Shown: positions 9,151 to 19,979, counted from the first letter of the stretch. The stretch is DNA of 64,000 bases from Paraburkholderia sabiae (GCF_030412785.1 NZ_CP125297.1:551745-615744); one strand, 5' to 3'. A program made the numbers and translations. The notes: a model not told the origin generated them from the letters alone.

Positions 9151-12100
9151 CTAACTATCAGGCAGGCTCGCTTTTATTACAGCTCCGGCACCCGGTGAAC
9201 TGACAATTTCGATTTGGCCGCCGAGCATCAGAACGCGCTCTTCCATTCCCACCAGGCCAAAGGATTTCTTTCGGGCAGCCTGAACGTCGAAACCTTCGCC
9301 GTCGTCACGTACTTCGAGAAGATAAGCATTAGCCGTCCGCTCGAGCGTGATGACCACCGTCGTGGCTTTCGCATGACGAGAGACGTTGGTCAGTGCCTCC
9401 TGAACTAGGCGAAACAGCACGATAGCCCGGTCCTCGTCCATTGCGATGTTCTCATCGTGCACGAGCAGGCGACACTCTATACGTCGATTGCGATTGAACT
9501 CGGCAGCGAGCCATTCGAGTGCGGCCACGATGCCTGTGTCCAGCGCGGCTGGGCGTAGTGATGTGATGACGCCCCGTACAACTTGCATTGTTTGGTCCAC
9601 GAGAGAAACCAGTGCCTGCGTCTGCTCGACAAGCTTCGGGCAGTCAGTGTACAGTTTCATCTTCAAAGCCGAGAGTCTTAGGCGAAGTGCGGTGAGATGC
9701 TGCCCGAGTTCGTCGTGCATTTCACGTGCAATACGTTTGCGCTCTTCTTCGCGTGCCGTCTCGCGACGTGAGGTGAGTTCGCGCAGCATCTCGTATGATT
9801 CCCGCAAGCGGTGCTCCACTTCTTTTCGCTCCGACAGATCGACCACGAAGGCGACGCCTTCTTTCCGACTGGATTCGAAAGCAACTCTGCCAACCATAAC
9901 AGGTACACGGCTGCCGTCCTTTCTAATGTATTCCTTTTCGGATGGCTGCACGCGCCCCGTCCGAAAAATCTGCGCCAGGGCATCTTGCGTGGTCTCTTGC
10001 CACTCCTGTGGCGTCAGATCTCTCCAGCGTATGCGGCCCGAGACGAGGTCCTCGCGCTCGTATCCCACCATTCTCAGAAATGCGTCATTGGCCTCGAGAA
10101 TGTCGCCATTAGCGTTCCACACGATGATGCCGATGATGTTTGCGTCGACGAGGCGACGGATTCTAGCTTCGCGCTCCGTAAGGTCCTCATACAAGCGAGT
10201 GTTCTCAAGCGATGTTGCTGCCTGTGAGGCCAGAAGGCGAAGCACTGCAATTCGAGCAGGAGCGAATGCGCGGGTGATCAGATTGTTTTCGAGATAGAGC
10301 ACGCCCGTAAGCTTTGCCTGGTTCGTCAGAGGCAAGCACACGATAGAACGCAGCCGATGCTCGCGGATATAGCGATCCGTGCTAAATGCAGGGTCCTCTG
10401 CGGCATCGTCGAGGATGACACTCTCCCCCGTGCGTAAGACATGGTAAAGCACTGATTCGGGCATCAACGTCGCCTTAATGGGCACAGTCCTCAACTGCAG
10501 GCGAGCCATGCTGCCGTCCGTTGTAGCTTCAGCCGCTATCCATTGTTTGTCGACGTCTGGTAGGATGAGCATCCCCCGCTGCGCGCCCGCCTGTTCGATC
10601 GCCGTGCGCATGACAGTATCGATCAGATTGTCCAAGACGATCTCGCGCGAAATTGCCTGCGATACTTTGATCACGGTAGCGAGGTCCAATTGTTCGATGG
10701 GCGCCCCGATAGTGGTAGTTGGCGTTGGCGCTCGCTCCTCGTCCATTAGATGCGGATGAAGGTCGTCGAGTTGTCGCACCTTGCCATCGGCACCCCACCG
10801 TTGGTAGGCCTGTCGGGCCTCTTTGGCATATATGCGTGCGATCTTCTCAAAACCGCGTGTCGCGTAGAAACGGGACGCGAGTTCGTTCGCTACAGCTTCG
10901 TTATGGACAAAGCCATTAGCGCGCGCTGACAGGATGGCTTCTTCAAAGAGCCGCATCGCGTCAACATCGCGGTTTTCCAACCGGGCAATCTCGGCACCGA
11001 CCAACGCCACGCGATCTGTGAAATTTGCGGGGCAGTTCTTCGACCAGATTTTCAGTTGCCGGTGATGCGTCGTTATGGCATCTCGGCAAACCTGCCGCTC
11101 TACGGCCGGAACATGATCGTAATATGCAGCTCGGGCCAGCGCGTCATAGAAGTGATACTCACATTCCTCCAAATGTGACGAAGACGTCCAGAGCAGTTGT
11201 TGCGCCGTCCCTGCAGCGTCAACAGCTTCCGCGTAGTTGCCGGCAATATAGCGGGCCTGCAATTTCCTGATCCAGTACCAGCACGCAGCGGTCGCCAGCG
11301 CGGGGTTGCCCGACAAACGATGCTCGAAGCGAAGTTCGTTGACGTTGCGATCATCGAGGCTCCCAAATCGGAGTGTTGAGCCGCGGAGCATTCGAATTAA
11401 CGCGAGCTGCGTGCTCAGGTTATCGACAACCATGCCAAAGCCCGTCTTTTCGGAAAAGACTAGGCCCTGTTCGGCTTCATGCTCCACCGCGCCTAATGGC
11501 TCGCCGACAAAGAGCAGGTTGGAAACAACATGGCAGCACGTGTAGGCGGCAGACGGGAGGTCTCCGATTCGATTCGCCGCCTTGAATGCACTATCCAGCA
11601 CCTCACGGCTCATCCGCACGTGTTTCGTCCAGCGCGCGACGTAAAGCGCATAGCAAAGATACGTGACCGCCTGAAAGCGCTTGAGGCCCCGTTGTTCGAC
11701 GAGGTTGTAGCCGAGATCGGCAAACTTGAACCCTTTTTGATAGTCGTTAAACCGCGGTCCCGCTATCCGTGCAAACATAACATACGCGAAAGAGGACGCG
11801 TCGCAGTTGCCATGCTCCAGGCTGAGACTGACCGCTTTGCATATCGTCAGCGAAGCCAGATTCGCGTCCGTGAACCATGCTGGGCGCAAGAGTTTGCTCA
11901 GCACGTCAGCCGTCGAAAGAGAATCTGGGTCGTTCATTAGCGGCAAATCGATGAGGTCCTCTATCACTCGACCCTCAAGCCGGATCCGGATGCGGTCGTA
12001 CTCTCGTTGTACTTCTTCTTCACTAGGATGGGCTGACCAATGGATCCCGACGCGACAGAGATGTTCGAGGCAAACAGCGACTGCGCGATCGCTCTGATCA

Positions 12101-14580
12101 AGAGTCAGGTAAACGTCCATTTGCAGGCACGTGACGACCGCCTGTTCGATGATACGTGTTGCGCGAAGTGACAGCACTTTCAAGCGTTGCTCTGCGTTCG
12201 ACAGTCGCCCGGTCAGGAATTCGCATTCGGCTCGAGTTAGCTCGAGTGTGAAGATGAGTTCGTGCTTGCGCGCCCAGCAGTCGTCGGCTAGGAGTTGCGC
12301 ACCCATGATGAGATAAGTGAGCGCTGATTCGTAGGCCGTCGACTTCTTGGCGCGCTGGCCGGCTATCAGGTTGAATGCAGCAAGTTGGTCGCGTTCCTCC
12401 TGATCATCCATCAGCGCTGTCCCGCGGTTGAGTTGATTGACGATATCGAATATCGCCTGCTCTCGCTTCTCGGGAGTGGTTTGTGTCGCGAGCAGGCGCC
12501 CGATACGCAGATGGACTTTCGGAAGCGAGCCTTCTGGGATCAGCGAATAGGCAGCTTCCTGCACCCGGTCGTGCGCAAACCTGTAGGCTTCTCCCAGATC
12601 ATCGACAAGCTCCTTTTTCACCGCTGGTATCAGCAACGTGCGCGCACTTTGCTTGGTTTTCCCCAACACTTTCGACAGAATCCCGAGCGTTGCGGTATTG
12701 CCGAGACAGGCGAACAGTTGCAATGCCCCCCGTGTTTCGGCAGGGAGGCGGGCCAGCTTTACGACCATCAGGTCTGCCACGTTGTCCGTGTAGCCTTTTG
12801 CGCGAATTTGTGGCAGACGCCACTGCCAACAGGCCAGGTTGTGGTCGAAAGTGAGTAAATGCTCGTCGGCGAGTGCGTGTAGAAATTGAATGACGAAAAA
12901 CGGATTACCGCCAGTCTTATCATGTATGAGCTGCACAAGTGGCGAGACCAGTTCCGGCGTTGTGTGGAGCGCTTCTGCAATCAATTGCCCCACGTTCTCG
13001 CGGGTGAGCGGTAGGAGCACGATCTCGTCAACCGCCGCGGTCATGCTCCTGAATGTCCGAAGCTTATTCATCAGCGGATGATTGGTGTCTACCTCGTTGC
13101 TTCGATAGGCGCCAATGATCATCAGATACTTCAGATCCGGGCAAGTTAGAAAATCCTGCAACAGGTCCAGCGTCGCGGTATCGAGCCATTGGAGGTCATC
13201 GAAAAACAGCACCAGCGGATGTTCCTGCCGGGCAAAGACACTCACGAACCGCCGAAAGGCAAGCTGGAAACGGCGTTGTGCCTGATGCAAATCCAGTTCG
13301 GGGACGGGCGGCTGGTCGCCGATGACGAGCTTAAGTTCGGGGAGTAGGTCGGTTACGAGTCGCGCGTTTGGCGTCAGTGCCTCCGTGAACGCCTCGCGCC
13401 AAATCGCCAGTTCCGCCTCTCGCAGGGTGAGAAGTCGGCGCACCAGATCACGAAAAGCGGGCAGCAGTGTCGAGTATGGTATGTCGCGCTTGTATTGGTC
13501 GAACTTACCCGATGTGCAGAGTGCTCGTGGCGGCACGAGCACCTTCTGTAGCTCATTCGCGATCGCGGACTTGCCGATGCCCGAATAACCGGAAACCAGC
13601 ACCAATTGCGGTGTGCCCCTAGCCATGACGCGGTCAAACGCGGCGACCATAGCATCGATCTCACGTTGCCGACCATAAAGTTTATTGGGAATCGACAGCC
13701 GATCAGGCGTATCGTGCTCGCCGAGCGCGAAGACTTCGATGTGCCGCCGACGTTTCCATTCGGTGAGACAACGTCGGAGGTCACGTTCCACACCAGCCGC
13801 AGTCTGATAGCGCTCCTCGGGCGTTTTAGCGAGCAGCTTCATAACTACTTCCGAGACGACGGGCAGAATTCTCCCCACCCGCTCGCTCGGCGCCATCGGC
13901 TTGCGCGCAAGGTGGCAGTGCACCAATTCCAACGGATTGTCGGCGTTGAACGGCAATACACCGGTGAGCATCTGGTACAGCACAACGCCAAATGAGTAGA
14001 GGTCGCTTCGGGAATCAATCGAGCGATTCATTCGCCCTGTCTGTTCCGGCGCCATATATGCCAGCGTGCCCGCAATCGTCTCAGGTGGCACTGAGGATTC
14101 ACGCTCGCGGGGCAGTTCTGAAGCGATGCCGAAGCCGGTGAGCCGCACGGAACCATCCGCACAGTTTGCCAAAATATGAGCGGGCTTGAGGTCCTTGTGG
14201 ACGAAACCGCGCTGGTGGAGTTTGCCCAGCGCTTCAGCGATGCCGATGGCAACGTGTAAAACAGTTCCCATTTCCATCGGCGCGCCGATCATCCGTTCGA
14301 GCGGCTCACCGCCCGGGTCTTCGAGCACCAATACAGTCCGGCCTTCTCCGCGAATCATATCTATCGGCCGTACTGCCCATGTGCTATTGAGTTTCTCCTT
14401 CAGCTCGAATTCATGGGTGAGGCGAAGGATGGTGTCGGCTGGGGGATTCGCCGCCGTGGTCTGCACAACCAGAACGCTTTCGCTGCCGCGAGATTGACAA
14501 ACCCGACAGAGGACGCGGTCCGCGTCCTCCCAGAGGACTTGGCAGTTGTTTCGTTTTTCGGAAAAACGTGGAACGTTCAT
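9151..14580 (-). CDS. Giant hybrid: Ser/Thr kinase - AAA ATPase - GAF - PAS - histidine kinase
   Basis: 1809 residues, intact. Order: Ser/Thr protein kinase fold (about residues 20-290; HKDLKPAHI near 127, with GFG in place of DFG, and AYMAPEQTGR); AAA/NACHT-like ATPase with P-loop SGYSGIGKS near 330; long helical TPR-like middle; GAF domain near 1290-1440; PAS near 1470-1580; HisKA_3 with phosphorylatable His in REMHDELGQHL near 1615; HATPase with DDGEGFD at the end. No membrane segment, so a cytosolic sensor. No response regulator is adjacent, although NarL-type ones lie 2-4 kb away. It converges on nifK. Input signal unknown. Confidence 0.9.
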   Translation of the reverse strand: MNVPRFSEKRNNCQVLWEDADRVLCRVCQSRGSESVLVVQTTAANPPADTILRLTHEFELKEKLNSTWAVRPIDMIRGEGRTVLVLEDPGGEPLERMIGAPMEMGTVLHVAIGIAEALGKLHQRGFVHKDLKPAHILANCADGSVRLTGFGIASELPRERESSVPPETIAGTLAYMAPEQTGRMNRSIDSRSDLYSFGVVLYQMLTGVLPFNADNPLELVHCHLARKPMAPSERVGRILPVVSEVVMKLLAKTPEERYQTAAGVERDLRRCLTEWKRRRHIEVFALGEHDTPDRLSIPNKLYGRQREIDAMVAAFDRVMARGTPQLVLVSGYSGIGKSAIANELQKVLVPPRALCTSGKFDQYKRDIPYSTLLPAFRDLVRRLLTLREAELAIWREAFTEALTPNARLVTDLLPELKLVIGDQPPVPELDLHQAQRRFQLAFRRFVSVFARQEHPLVLFFDDLQWLDTATLDLLQDFLTCPDLKYLMIIGAYRSNEVDTNHPLMNKLRTFRSMTAAVDEIVLLPLTRENVGQLIAEALHTTPELVSPLVQLIHDKTGGNPFFVIQFLHALADEHLLTFDHNLACWQWRLPQIRAKGYTDNVADLMVVKLARLPAETRGALQLFACLGNTATLGILSKVLGKTKQSARTLLIPAVKKELVDDLGEAYRFAHDRVQEAAYSLIPEGSLPKVHLRIGRLLATQTTPEKREQAIFDIVNQLNRGTALMDDQEERDQLAAFNLIAGQRAKKSTAYESALTYLIMGAQLLADDCWARKHELIFTLELTRAECEFLTGRLSNAEQRLKVLSLRATRIIEQAVVTCLQMDVYLTLDQSDRAVAVCLEHLCRVGIHWSAHPSEEEVQREYDRIRIRLEGRVIEDLIDLPLMNDPDSLSTADVLSKLLRPAWFTDANLASLTICKAVSLSLEHGNCDASSFAYVMFARIAGPRFNDYQKGFKFADLGYNLVEQRGLKRFQAVTYLCYALYVARWTKHVRMSREVLDSAFKAANRIGDLPSAAYTCCHVVSNLLFVGEPLGAVEHEAEQGLVFSEKTGFGMVVDNLSTQLALIRMLRGSTLRFGSLDDRNVNELRFEHRLSGNPALATAACWYWIRKLQARYIAGNYAEAVDAAGTAQQLLWTSSSHLEECEYHFYDALARAAYYDHVPAVERQVCRDAITTHHRQLKIWSKNCPANFTDRVALVGAEIARLENRDVDAMRLFEEAILSARANGFVHNEAVANELASRFYATRGFEKIARIYAKEARQAYQRWGADGKVRQLDDLHPHLMDEERAPTPTTTIGAPIEQLDLATVIKVSQAISREIVLDNLIDTVMRTAIEQAGAQRGMLILPDVDKQWIAAEATTDGSMARLQLRTVPIKATLMPESVLYHVLRTGESVILDDAAEDPAFSTDRYIREHRLRSIVCLPLTNQAKLTGVLYLENNLITRAFAPARIAVLRLLASQAATSLENTRLYEDLTEREARIRRLVDANIIGIIVWNANGDILEANDAFLRMVGYEREDLVSGRIRWRDLTPQEWQETTQDALAQIFRTGRVQPSEKEYIRKDGSRVPVMVGRVAFESSRKEGVAFVVDLSERKEVEHRLRESYEMLRELTSRRETAREEERKRIAREMHDELGQHLTALRLRLSALKMKLYTDCPKLVEQTQALVSLVDQTMQVVRGVITSLRPAALDTGIVAALEWLAAEFNRNRRIECRLLVHDENIAMDEDRAIVLFRLVQEALTNVSRHAKATTVVITLERTANAYLLEVRDDGEGFDVQAARKKSFGLVGMEERVLMLGGQIEIVSSPGAGAVIKASLPDS

Positions 14581-14859
14581 TTACCGCATACTCTCAGCCG
14601 TTCGAATCTTCATTATGCGCTGCACCTCGCAAGTATGGCATGTATAAAATGTAAGAAGAAACAGTGATCGAAGAAGAAATGTGGTCAGACGAGACTGGGG
14701 TTGGGCGCGATCTAAAGAGAGCAGCAGTCACAAGGTGACCGGACATGTACCGGTGCGAACGTACCGCATTGGCGGGTTGTGTCGCCAGCCCGTTTAATAG
14801 CTTGGTCCGCGAATCGGACATTCGGTCGGGAGGTATTGTCACGTTGCCGAGCGGGTCGG

Positions 14860-15098
14860 ATAACATCTGGCGATGCGGAAGGCGAAAGAATTGCGCTTCA
14901 TCGCGGCCATCGATTGACGCCACGCGTCAACAGTCGCGCCGTGCGCATGTTTACCCGGTTCAGTTGAGCCTGCGCGACATCGAAAAGTTGTCGTTCAGCC
15001 GGGGCGTTGTCGTCCGCTTCGAAATCATTCGGCGTTGGTGCGACACGTTTGTCGTGGGCCTTGCTCACCGGTCGCAGTTCGCGTCCGCAACCAAGCAC
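14860..15098 (+). pseudogene. IS6-family transposase, N-terminal remnant
   Basis: The translation contains QLSLRDIEKLSFSRGVVV followed by RRWCDTF, the N-terminal HTH block of IS6-family transposases (usual form LSLRDIEELL...YETIRRWC). No DDE core remains. It abuts a cstA scrap on the other strand at about 15098. Nothing else is recognised between 14581 and 14860. Confidence 0.6.
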
Positions 15099-15099
15099 C

Positions 15100-15209
15100 A
15101 CGACCCAGAGGGCGCTGACCTTTTCGTGCGCGAGCGCGATGGTGCCGAACGCGAATGCGCCCAACAGTGCGACTGCCGCCCACACCAGAAAACTGGATGC
15201 CCGGTTCAT
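15100..15209 (-). pseudogene. cstA: Carbon-starvation protein CstA, N-terminal scrap
   Basis: From ATG at 15209 the frame reads MNRASSFLVWAAVALLGAF and ALAHEKVSALWVVV, which resembles the first transmembrane region of Burkholderia-type CstA peptide transporters. Homology stops after about 37 residues, where the IS6 remnant begins. About 95% of the gene is missing. Recognition is from memory of the family and the match is short. Confidence 0.45.
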
Positions 15210-15412
15210 GGGAGTCTCCAATATAGTTTTACGAACACCCGTCAGCGCTGCTGGCCGGGTCCATTGCGGCGCATTGCGTGACGCCGCGCATGGTCGAAGA
15301 TGTGCGATGCTTTGGGCGTGTAGTATTCGTGTTCGTCGCATGCGCCACAAGCGCACAACTACGTAAGCGCGCTACGTGGAACTTCGTAGGCAGTCCGACC
15401 GGCTATTCGCAG

Positions 15413-16771
15413 ATGAAACTCAAGGCAAACATTTTCCTGCTCGCCATCGTGCCGTTTTGGCCGCGATCGCGGCACAATACGACGCAGTCGTCATACATGG
15501 CGAGCAAGGAGATCGAGTTGGGCCATTACGTCGATCTGGCCACGACCGCGATCAAGCCGCTCCACGACGAAGCAGGCCGCAACGCGCGCGACGACGCGAT
15601 CTTGCGCGATCGTGCGCTTGCGATGCTCGAAAAGATGGACTTCGGCCAAGACGGCTACTTCTTCGTCTACGACATGCATGGCCGCTCACTGATGCACTCG
15701 CGCGAGCCGGATCTGGTCGGACGCGACCTGTGGACCTTGCGCGACCCGGCGGGCTCGCTGACCATCCAGCAACTGATCGCCGCCGCAGCGCAGGGCGACG
15801 GCTATGTGCGCTATGTGTGGCATCGTCCTTCGACCGACAAGCTCGCGCCGAGGCTCGGCTATGTGGTGCCGTTGCCGCGTTGGGGCTGAATGCTCGGCAC
15901 CGGCATCTATCTCGTCGACGTGGACACCACGCTCGTGCGCATCGACCAGCGTGCGTCGGCGGATATCGAGCGCGCGATGCTGTGGATCGGCGCGATCGCG
16001 CTCGCCGGTCTGGGCGTGATCGCCGTGCGCGCGTTGGTGCTCAACGTCAGCGAATATCGCAGCGCGGACGCGAAGCTAAAGCGGCTCGCGCAACAGGTGG
16101 TCGAATCGCAGGAAATCGAGCGCGCGCGGCTGTCGCGCGAGTTGCATGACGGCATCAGTCAGATGCTGGTGTCCGTGAAGCTGTTGCTCGAATCGGCGCT
16201 GGCGCGCTTCGAACTGAGCGCAACGCGCGTCCCGCCGGCGGAAGCTGCATTGTCCACGGGCATCGGAACGCTTGGCGATGCATTGCGCGAAGTGCGTCGT
16301 ATTTCGCATGTGCTGCGTCCCTCGATGCTCGATGATCTTGCCACCGCGCCCGAACAGCTGACGCGCGAACTGAGCGCGCAGAGTCATCTGTCAATTTGAT
16401 TTACGCAGATTGCGCACGATCACGCTGCGCACTTGCCCGATACGATGAAGACGGCGCTCTTCCGTATCGCGCAGGAAGCGTTGACCAATATTTTCAGGCG
16501 CGCGCACGCGGCTCGCGCGGCGTTGTCGCTCGAAGTGTCGGCCGGCAATGTCACGCTTTCGATCAGCGACGACGGACGGGGCTTCGATGTCGCGCGGGTG
16601 CAGGCCGATCCGCATGCGGGCGTCCGTCCGCGCAATATGCGCGAGCGGCTCGAGGCGCTCAACGGCAACCTGCAATTCGATTCACGCGCCGGCCATACGA
16701 CAGTCATGGCGACCGTGCCGCTTTTCGTGAACGGCTTGCTTCGGGAAGAACTGGAGGCGAACCACTTATGA
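15413..16771 (+). pseudogene. Cache-domain sensor histidine kinase, decayed
   Basis: One reading frame runs from ATG 15413 through a single Cache sensor domain (KEIELGHYVDLATTAI, FFVYDMHGRSLMH), a transmembrane segment, HisKA_3 (SRELHDGISQML) and HATPase (QEALTN, SDDGRGFD). It is broken by in-frame TGA codons at 15887-15889 (a Trp is expected) and 16397-16399. The signal-anchor region near 15455-15505 has also lost roughly 20-30 residues with a frame change. The stop overlaps the next gene (ATGA), the usual kinase-regulator coupling. Not expected to make a working sensor. Confidence 0.8.
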
Positions 16772-17340
16772 GCGATTCTAAGGACGCTGCGCGCCTTATC
16801 CTCGTCGACGATCACCCGCTCGTGCGCGACGGCTTGCGCGCGCGGCTGGAGGCTGTGCCAGGCTTTGCAGTCGTCGGCGAAGCGAGGCATGCGGAACACG
16901 CGATGACGCTCGCGGCGCTGTTGCATGAGCGCTTTCCTGACATACGCGTGCTCGTGCTGTCGATGCACGACAACGTTGAGTATGTGACCAACGCCGTTCG
17001 CGCCGGTGCTCGCGCCTATATTTTGAAGGATTTGCCGGGCGCGGAAATCATTTGCGCGATCGGTGCGGTTCTTGATGGGAAGACGTTCTTCAGCGAAGAA
17101 CTTGGCGCGCGGCTTATCCAGGCATCGACCCTTCGTGATCCTAGGGAGCGTTTGACACCGCGAGAGCGTAACATTCTTGATCAACTGGCCGAAGGTCTGT
17201 CGAGCAAGCAGATCGCACAGCGCTGCGGTCTGTCAGTGAGAACCGTTGAAACGCATCGGCAGAATCTGGAGCGCAAACTCGAAATTGATGATCAGGCCGA
17301 GCAGATCAAGTTCGCCGTGGAGCACAGGCGCTCAGGTTAG
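16768..17340 (+). CDS. NarL/FixJ-type response regulator lacking its phosphoacceptor segment
   Basis: 190 residues: truncated receiver domain (LILVDDHPLVRDGL) and a LuxR-type HTH (LTPRERNILDQLAEGLSSKQ). Family members are about 210 residues. The stretch that normally carries the phosphorylated Asp (about 20 residues of the LxxMDxxM type) is missing between HAMTLAALL-like sequence and FPDIRVLVLSMHDN, so the regulator cannot be phosphorylated normally. The DNA-binding domain is complete. Its partner kinase upstream is a pseudogene. It could act constitutively or be a remnant. Confidence 0.75.
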   Translation: MSDSKDAARLILVDDHPLVRDGLRARLEAVPGFAVVGEARHAEHAMTLAALLHERFPDIRVLVLSMHDNVEYVTNAVRAGARAYILKDLPGAEIICAIGAVLDGKTFFSEELGARLIQASTLRDPRERLTPRERNILDQLAEGLSSKQIAQRCGLSVRTVETHRQNLERKLEIDDQAEQIKFAVEHRRSG

Positions 17341-18669
17341 GTCGACCGCCCGGAAAATCGGTGTTACGCGAATCGGAAAGCGGCGACCCGTGTGCGTTTG
17401 AGCGCATCCAGCCGCGCAGCGTGCACTTCTGCCCGCCGATCTCGAGACCCGCCTCCCCGCGACGGCGCGACAACCGACCAGGACTTCAGCCGAATGCGCT
17501 TGCCCTCGAGGCGCTCACGGCGCCGCGAAACGTCCAAGCACGTCATCAAATGTCGTGTGGTGCGGGATGCGCGGCGAGCCGCTTTGACCGCACCGTGAGA
17601 AGCCTGCGCCGAACGTGTTGCACCAACGTCGAATGATTGCGTAGTGGACGGCAACGTTCCGTTCGAGCAATAACTTTTCGATGCGCGCATGCTCAACTGG
17701 AGGCGGTAGCACGGTCGCACAGCGCAACTGATGGCAATCGTCGGGAAGCGATGGTCGCGATAAAGCGCATTTCGTCTTCAGCATCGCCAGCAGGCTCTAC
17801 GAGCAAATGGTGCTCAGGAGTTCCTGACGCGTTAATCAGGATGTTCTGCCTCGGTATTCCAGTGCACCCTGACAGTGTCGTTAAACCGGTTGTGCGAAAC
17901 TCCGCCGTCGAAAATGGCATGGCACGCGAAGTGTGACAATTGCCTATCTCTCGGAGCGAGCGATGAGACAGAACGCCTGCCGCGCTGAGACGTTTGGGCA
18001 AAACAATGCGTAAATCGCGCCGCTACGACACGGACTAACTTGGCAAATACGGATCTTGCTCGCTTTGCGAAACGGCGGACAAGATCGACGTTCTCATCGA
18101 ACGCCCGGCGCCCGTGGCGAGTCCGATGGCTGTGGGCGTGTCGCCGGAAAAGCACCCGGTTAGCGTCGCAGGCGTAAGGAGTGAAGAAGCAGGCAATAAC
18201 CGCAGAGAAGAATCAGGGCAAGACGCACTCGGGGAGCGGCACACCGTTTCATCAGGCCATTTCGGACCCCCGCGGGCGCAGTGAATTCGTCTTTGAGACC
18301 GAGTGCAGAATAGGATAGCCAAACGGCGACACTCGCGGGAAATATGGCGTTAGTCAGGTTGAACGCGCGGTAGAACGGTTTGGCTACACGCGGCGACGCC
18401 CCGAAACTTCGGTTTCTCGCGACGCTGCTCGGCTTTAGTTACGCGATCACGCTGGATCGTGATGGTGCAACAAGACTATCTTGTGCGCCGAGTGAAGGCT
18501 GATATCCAGCGGATTGGCGTGAGGTAACGGTGTCGAATCTCCATTGCTACTTCGCCGCACCGCGCTCGTCAACCTAGTGAGCGAGGCAGTCGATGCGTTG
18601 TTTCTCACGGTCTTCAGGCGCTGCTTTCATGCGCGGCATCGCGCGCTGCTAATCGGTGGATCGTTTCTG
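17341..18669. other. Degenerate interval with an IS6 remnant
   Basis: No intact gene. On the minus strand at about 17515-17720 the reading IEKLLLERNVAVHYAIIRRW with CNTFGAGF after it is the N-terminal block of an IS6-family transposase, a second remnant beside that at 14860. The rest (17720-18670) shows only short frames in all phases and no recognised domain. Confidence 0.5.
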
Positions 18670-18741
18670 ATCGGCAGCCGGCCGGGTGCGCGGACCACGG
18701 TTTCCATTCACATTCCGCTCGATGGCGGACGTCGAACATGA
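18670..18741 (+). pseudogene. Histidine kinase, extreme C-terminal scrap
   Basis: The last 20 or so residues (GARTTVSIHIPLDGG) match the end of a HATPase domain. The stop overlaps the ATG of the response regulator at 18738 (ATGA), as in kinase-regulator pairs. All upstream kinase sequence is lost. Confidence 0.5.
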
Positions 18742-19370
18742 TTAGAATACTCATTGCGGACGATCATGCGATTGTTCGTGGCGGACTCAGGCAGATCATC
18801 GCAACCACGAGCGATATCATGGTCGCGGCGGAAGCGGCGCAAGGGACGGAAGTGATCGACAGGCTGCGCAGTTGCGTCGTGGATCTGCTGCTGCTCGACA
18901 TGACAATGCCCGGCATCAGTGGTGTCGATCTGATCCGCAGAGTGCGGGTGGAGCAACCGTCGCTGCCTGTACTCGTGCTGAGCATTCACGATGAAGCACA
19001 GGTGGCATCGCGCGCATTGCGCGCGGGCGCGACGGGCTATCTGACCAAGGACAGCGACCCGGACGTGCTGCTCGCGGCGATCCGCAAGCTCACGGAAGGC
19101 GGCCGCTTCATCGACCCGAAACTCGTCGATGCCATGGTCTTCGAAACACAGCGCGGCGACGTGCCGCCGCACGAAGTGCTGTCGGATCGCGAATTTCAGG
19201 TGCTGCAGATGCTCGCGGCGGGCGGGAGCATCAACGAAATCGCCGACGCGTGCTCGCTCAGCGCGAAAACGATCAGTACATACAAGACGCGCCTAATGCA
19301 GAAGCTCGGACTTTCCAACAATGTGGAGATGATACGGTATTCCGTCCGGCATGGGTTGATCGTCGAATAA
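18738..19370 (+). CDS. NarL/FixJ-type response regulator
   Basis: 210 residues, full length. The receiver domain has the acidic pair in IADDHAIVRGG, phosphoacceptor Asp in LLLLDMTMPG, Thr/Ser-type switch in VLVLSIHDE and Lys in GYLTKDSD. The C-terminal LuxR-type HTH is LSDREFQVLQMLAAGGS through KTISTYKTRL. A cytoplasmic transcription activator. The cognate kinase has been deleted down to a scrap, so phosphorylation would have to come from elsewhere, perhaps the giant kinase at 9151-14580 (inference only). Confidence 0.9.
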   Translation: MIRILIADDHAIVRGGLRQIIATTSDIMVAAEAAQGTEVIDRLRSCVVDLLLLDMTMPGISGVDLIRRVRVEQPSLPVLVLSIHDEAQVASRALRAGATGYLTKDSDPDVLLAAIRKLTEGGRFIDPKLVDAMVFETQRGDVPPHEVLSDREFQVLQMLAAGGSINEIADACSLSAKTISTYKTRLMQKLGLSNNVEMIRYSVRHGLIVE

Positions 19371-19979
19371 ACGGAGGTGAATGGCGCGCATGCTCTTTCT
19401 GTCGGAAGGGCGTCGGACCTATGGCAGTGTTAGCTTTCGTAGTGGCGCATCTTCCGTCGCATTAGTGCGCAACAGCCCGCCTGTCCGCGGCACGCCGGGT
19501 TCTTCGCGACGGGTACGCCGTTCGCCCAGGTGCAATGACAGCGGACAGAACCTACTTGGCCTGAAGTCGTCTCCGAGTTCAGGCCGGCGTTCCTCGACGG
19601 ACGGTAGAGCTAACCGGAACAAGGGCTCCAGTACACGTTCCCCGGCGCAGCAGGCGAGCTTCTGTCAATGGAACGACGCGATGGGGTGCAATTGTGTAAG
19701 TCTGGTGGCTCTTCTCGTGGAAGGCGTTTGTGCGCTTTGTTGCAGCACCGACAGAGTCCTGTGCATCTGTCGGATAAGTGCCTGCGAGCTGGAGCGAAAA
19801 AGCACTGGTGACTTACTGAGCGTTCAGCCATATCGTTACGGTACGCTGAGCCATTAGATCAGCCAGTGCGGCGAGAAGACAAAGTTCAAACTCTTTTGAA
19901 ACGTTTATTCTGGCCAATCCCCAACTGTAGGGCGAGTGTCGGATCAGTCAATTGTGGGGGGGTGCCCCTATGTGATTCG
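19371..19979. other. Non-coding interval before the IS110 element
   Basis: No gene recognised. A hairpin with 8-bp arms (GGCCTGAA at 19558 with TTCAGGCC at 19578) lacks a T-run. The right end of the IS110 element probably lies in the last few dozen bases. Confidence 0.4.

Noticed and set aside
15887..16399. In-frame TGA codons as selenocysteine sites
   Set aside because: Histidine kinases of this type have no selenocysteine, one position expects Trp, and the gene has other lesions.
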